From Blasia pusilla (taxonomy: Eukaryota > Marchantiophyta > Marchantiopsida > Blasiales): a stretch of 64,000 nt of DNA. Positions 63,072-64,000 of this stretch are shown one piece after another; within the stretch, counting starts at the first letter, position 1; the number at the start of each line of letters is the position of its first letter. Made by a program: the position numbers and the translations under genes. The notes beneath the pieces are model-generated. The model was not told the origin of the DNA and did not search any database. It saw only the letters and a program-made list of their open reading frames with translations. The DNA is taken from contig CM114271.1 in assembly GCA_050084515.1 (NCBI GenBank), positions 42,966,001 through 43,030,000 on the forward strand. The letters are read 5' to 3'.

Positions 63072-63437
63072 TGAAATCCGTGAAAGACCTACTATCATAA
63101 AACACGTTTACAATCACATACAATCGAGCCAAACCCACTCCACGATGGGAGAATCTAGGTCGAAGCTTGCGGGAAACACCATAGCCAAGAGCTCTACTCA
63201 CTACCAAGGCTAACTCCCAACGCAACAGGCTCAACTCACAAAGAATCGATTGTTCTTTGAGGGCAAGCCACCTTATATCCTCCAACCTAAGAGCGGGCCC
63301 CACTGGGAAAGTCACCCCAAGTGAGTAACCCCAACCCTATGTATGGAACCGCATCTCTACCAAGCCACTACGGTCCTACATAAGGAATGGCCTCTACCAG
63401 CACTATACTCTACGACATAATCCGTATGGTCATGACA
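63072..63437 (-). repeat. Element B terminal repeat A1
   Basis: 364-366 bp matching A2 (53,838-54,203). It is bordered by the leader on one side and unrelated DNA on the other, with no B repeat attached. Confidence 0.85.
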
Positions 63438-63649
63438 CATATTCTTCCTCGTGTACAAGCGTAAAATAGTTTGTAGGGATTTTATAGTTAGGAATTTTGG
63501 GGTCCGATGTTACGAAGAAGTGATCGCCTCGGCACTTCCATTTGTGATACCTGTCGTGAGAGAATGGAGAGTGTACATCATAATTTTGTATTGAAAAAGG
63601 AGAACTTATTAGAGAGTTCACCTTGCATCGGCCGCATCTACCGCAGCTA
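63438..63649. other. Spacer between elements B and D
   Basis: About 210 bp of unrelated sequence with no gene seen. Confidence 0.4.
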
Positions 63650-64000
63650 GAAGGCCCGCCCTTGTTCGAAGAAAGACTCTCGACACGACAACGCGAGTTG
63701 GCTTGCGTGCACATCGTCCACGCTTGTGGTGGACAAACTTGTTGCCTAGGGAGGTTCTACGTCGAGCATATGATGCAGTGCAGCGGGATCCTTGCCTTAC
63801 AGTGGATAGTATCTTGGATATTGGGCGACTTTCTCAAGTGGTGAGGGTTATTGATCGGTCATCCATGGCAGTGGTGAACCGTGTGGGCCAGCCTAGGATG
63901 GCACTACCCACATTTGTGAGTTTTCCCTCGTCACATGCCTACAGGGAAGGTGGTCTCGGGCTTGTATGGGATTCTCATGTGCGACTGTTGGTGGAGCCTC
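63650..64000 (+). pseudogene. Element D: methyltransferase fragment, plus strand, runs off the window
   Basis: The plus-strand frame from about 63,650 reads LRAHRPRLWWTNLLPREVLR (motif VIII), the target-recognition region (LTVDSILDIGRLSQVVRVID), ALPTFVSFPSSHAYREGG and LVWDSHVRLLVEP, reaching the window edge just before motif IX. It stays open throughout, unlike A and B, whose frames break in this region. Motifs I-VI are absent upstream, so the copy is 5'-truncated at about 63,650. It is close to element B in sequence but points the other way. I call it a fragment because the rest lies outside the window. Confidence 0.75.

Larger units (their letters stand above)
53732..63437 (-). mobile_element. 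Element B: full-length DNMT-bearing retrotransposon with split direct repeats
   Basis: About 9.7 kb on the minus strand. It starts TGTCATGACC at 63,437 and ends GCACGACA at 53,732. Order: A1, a 1.5 kb leader, gag with CCHC knuckle, probable protease, methyltransferase, RT, RNase H, integrase, degenerate PHD finger, purine-rich tract (about 54,314-54,330), B1, A2, B2. The A copies differ at roughly one base in ten by eye. Many single-base frameshifts break the polyprotein. The five bases on either side of the element differ, so no target duplication is seen. Confidence 0.85.

Noticed and set aside
53732-63437. Tyrosine-recombinase (DIRS/Ngaro) element, suggested by the split repeats
   Set aside because: No tyrosine recombinase motif was seen. 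The elements carry a clear DDE integrase, and element C made a target duplication.

Overview
The window is nuclear DNA of a streptophyte green plant. It holds spliced or intronless nuclear genes for an autophagy protease (ATG4), a thylakoid Tat translocase subunit (Tha4/TatA type) and a chloroplast inner-envelope protein (Tic20 family). Between them lies a large load of retroelements, Helitrons and microsatellites. About three intact genes in 64 kb suggests a repeat-rich genome. Retrotransposons carrying a cytosine methyltransferase have been reported from charophyte algae and dinoflagellates, so a charophyte or another early-diverging streptophyte is my best guess. The species is not identified.

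Layout. 0.6-5.4 kb: decayed autonomous Helitron on the minus strand. 7.2-8.1 kb: two adjacent broken gene fragments, a GT31 galactosyltransferase piece and a chloroplast ATP synthase gamma piece. 11.5-16.0 kb: complete eight-coding-exon ATG4 gene on the plus strand. 17.7-18.4 kb: short non-autonomous Helitron with clean ends. 19.3-26.7 kb: nuclease-bearing non-LTR retrotransposon (minus) split by a 4.2 kb retrotransposon (element C, plus), which is itself split by a 1 kb solo LTR. 28.7-30.4 kb: three-exon Tha4 gene (minus). 31.1-32.6 kb: tandem array and Helitron-like repeats. 35.0-35.8 kb: intronless Tic20 gene (minus). 38.1-40.1 kb: diverged tandem duplication. 40.1-44.2 kb: APE-type LINE (minus). 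45.6-50.8 kb: element A (minus). 52.2-52.4 kb: a second Helitron helicase scrap. 53.7-63.4 kb: element B (minus). 63.65 kb to the end: start of a fourth copy (element D, plus), running off the window.

Elements A-D are the main interest. They are Ty3/gypsy-like retroelements whose order is gag with CCHC knuckle, probable protease, DNMT3-like C5-cytosine methyltransferase, reverse transcriptase, RNase H, DDE integrase and a C-terminal PHD finger. Their termini are not ordinary LTRs. The 5' end carries repeat A alone and the 3' end carries B-A-B, i.e. the A1...B1-A2-B2 split direct repeats otherwise known from tyrosine-recombinase retrotransposons. Element C interrupts a recognisable reverse transcriptase frame, which fixes its ends: TG...CA with a 4-5 bp target duplication, as expected of a DDE integrase. 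All copies here carry frameshifts, stops or truncations, so none is obviously autonomous as read, although the visible part of D is open.
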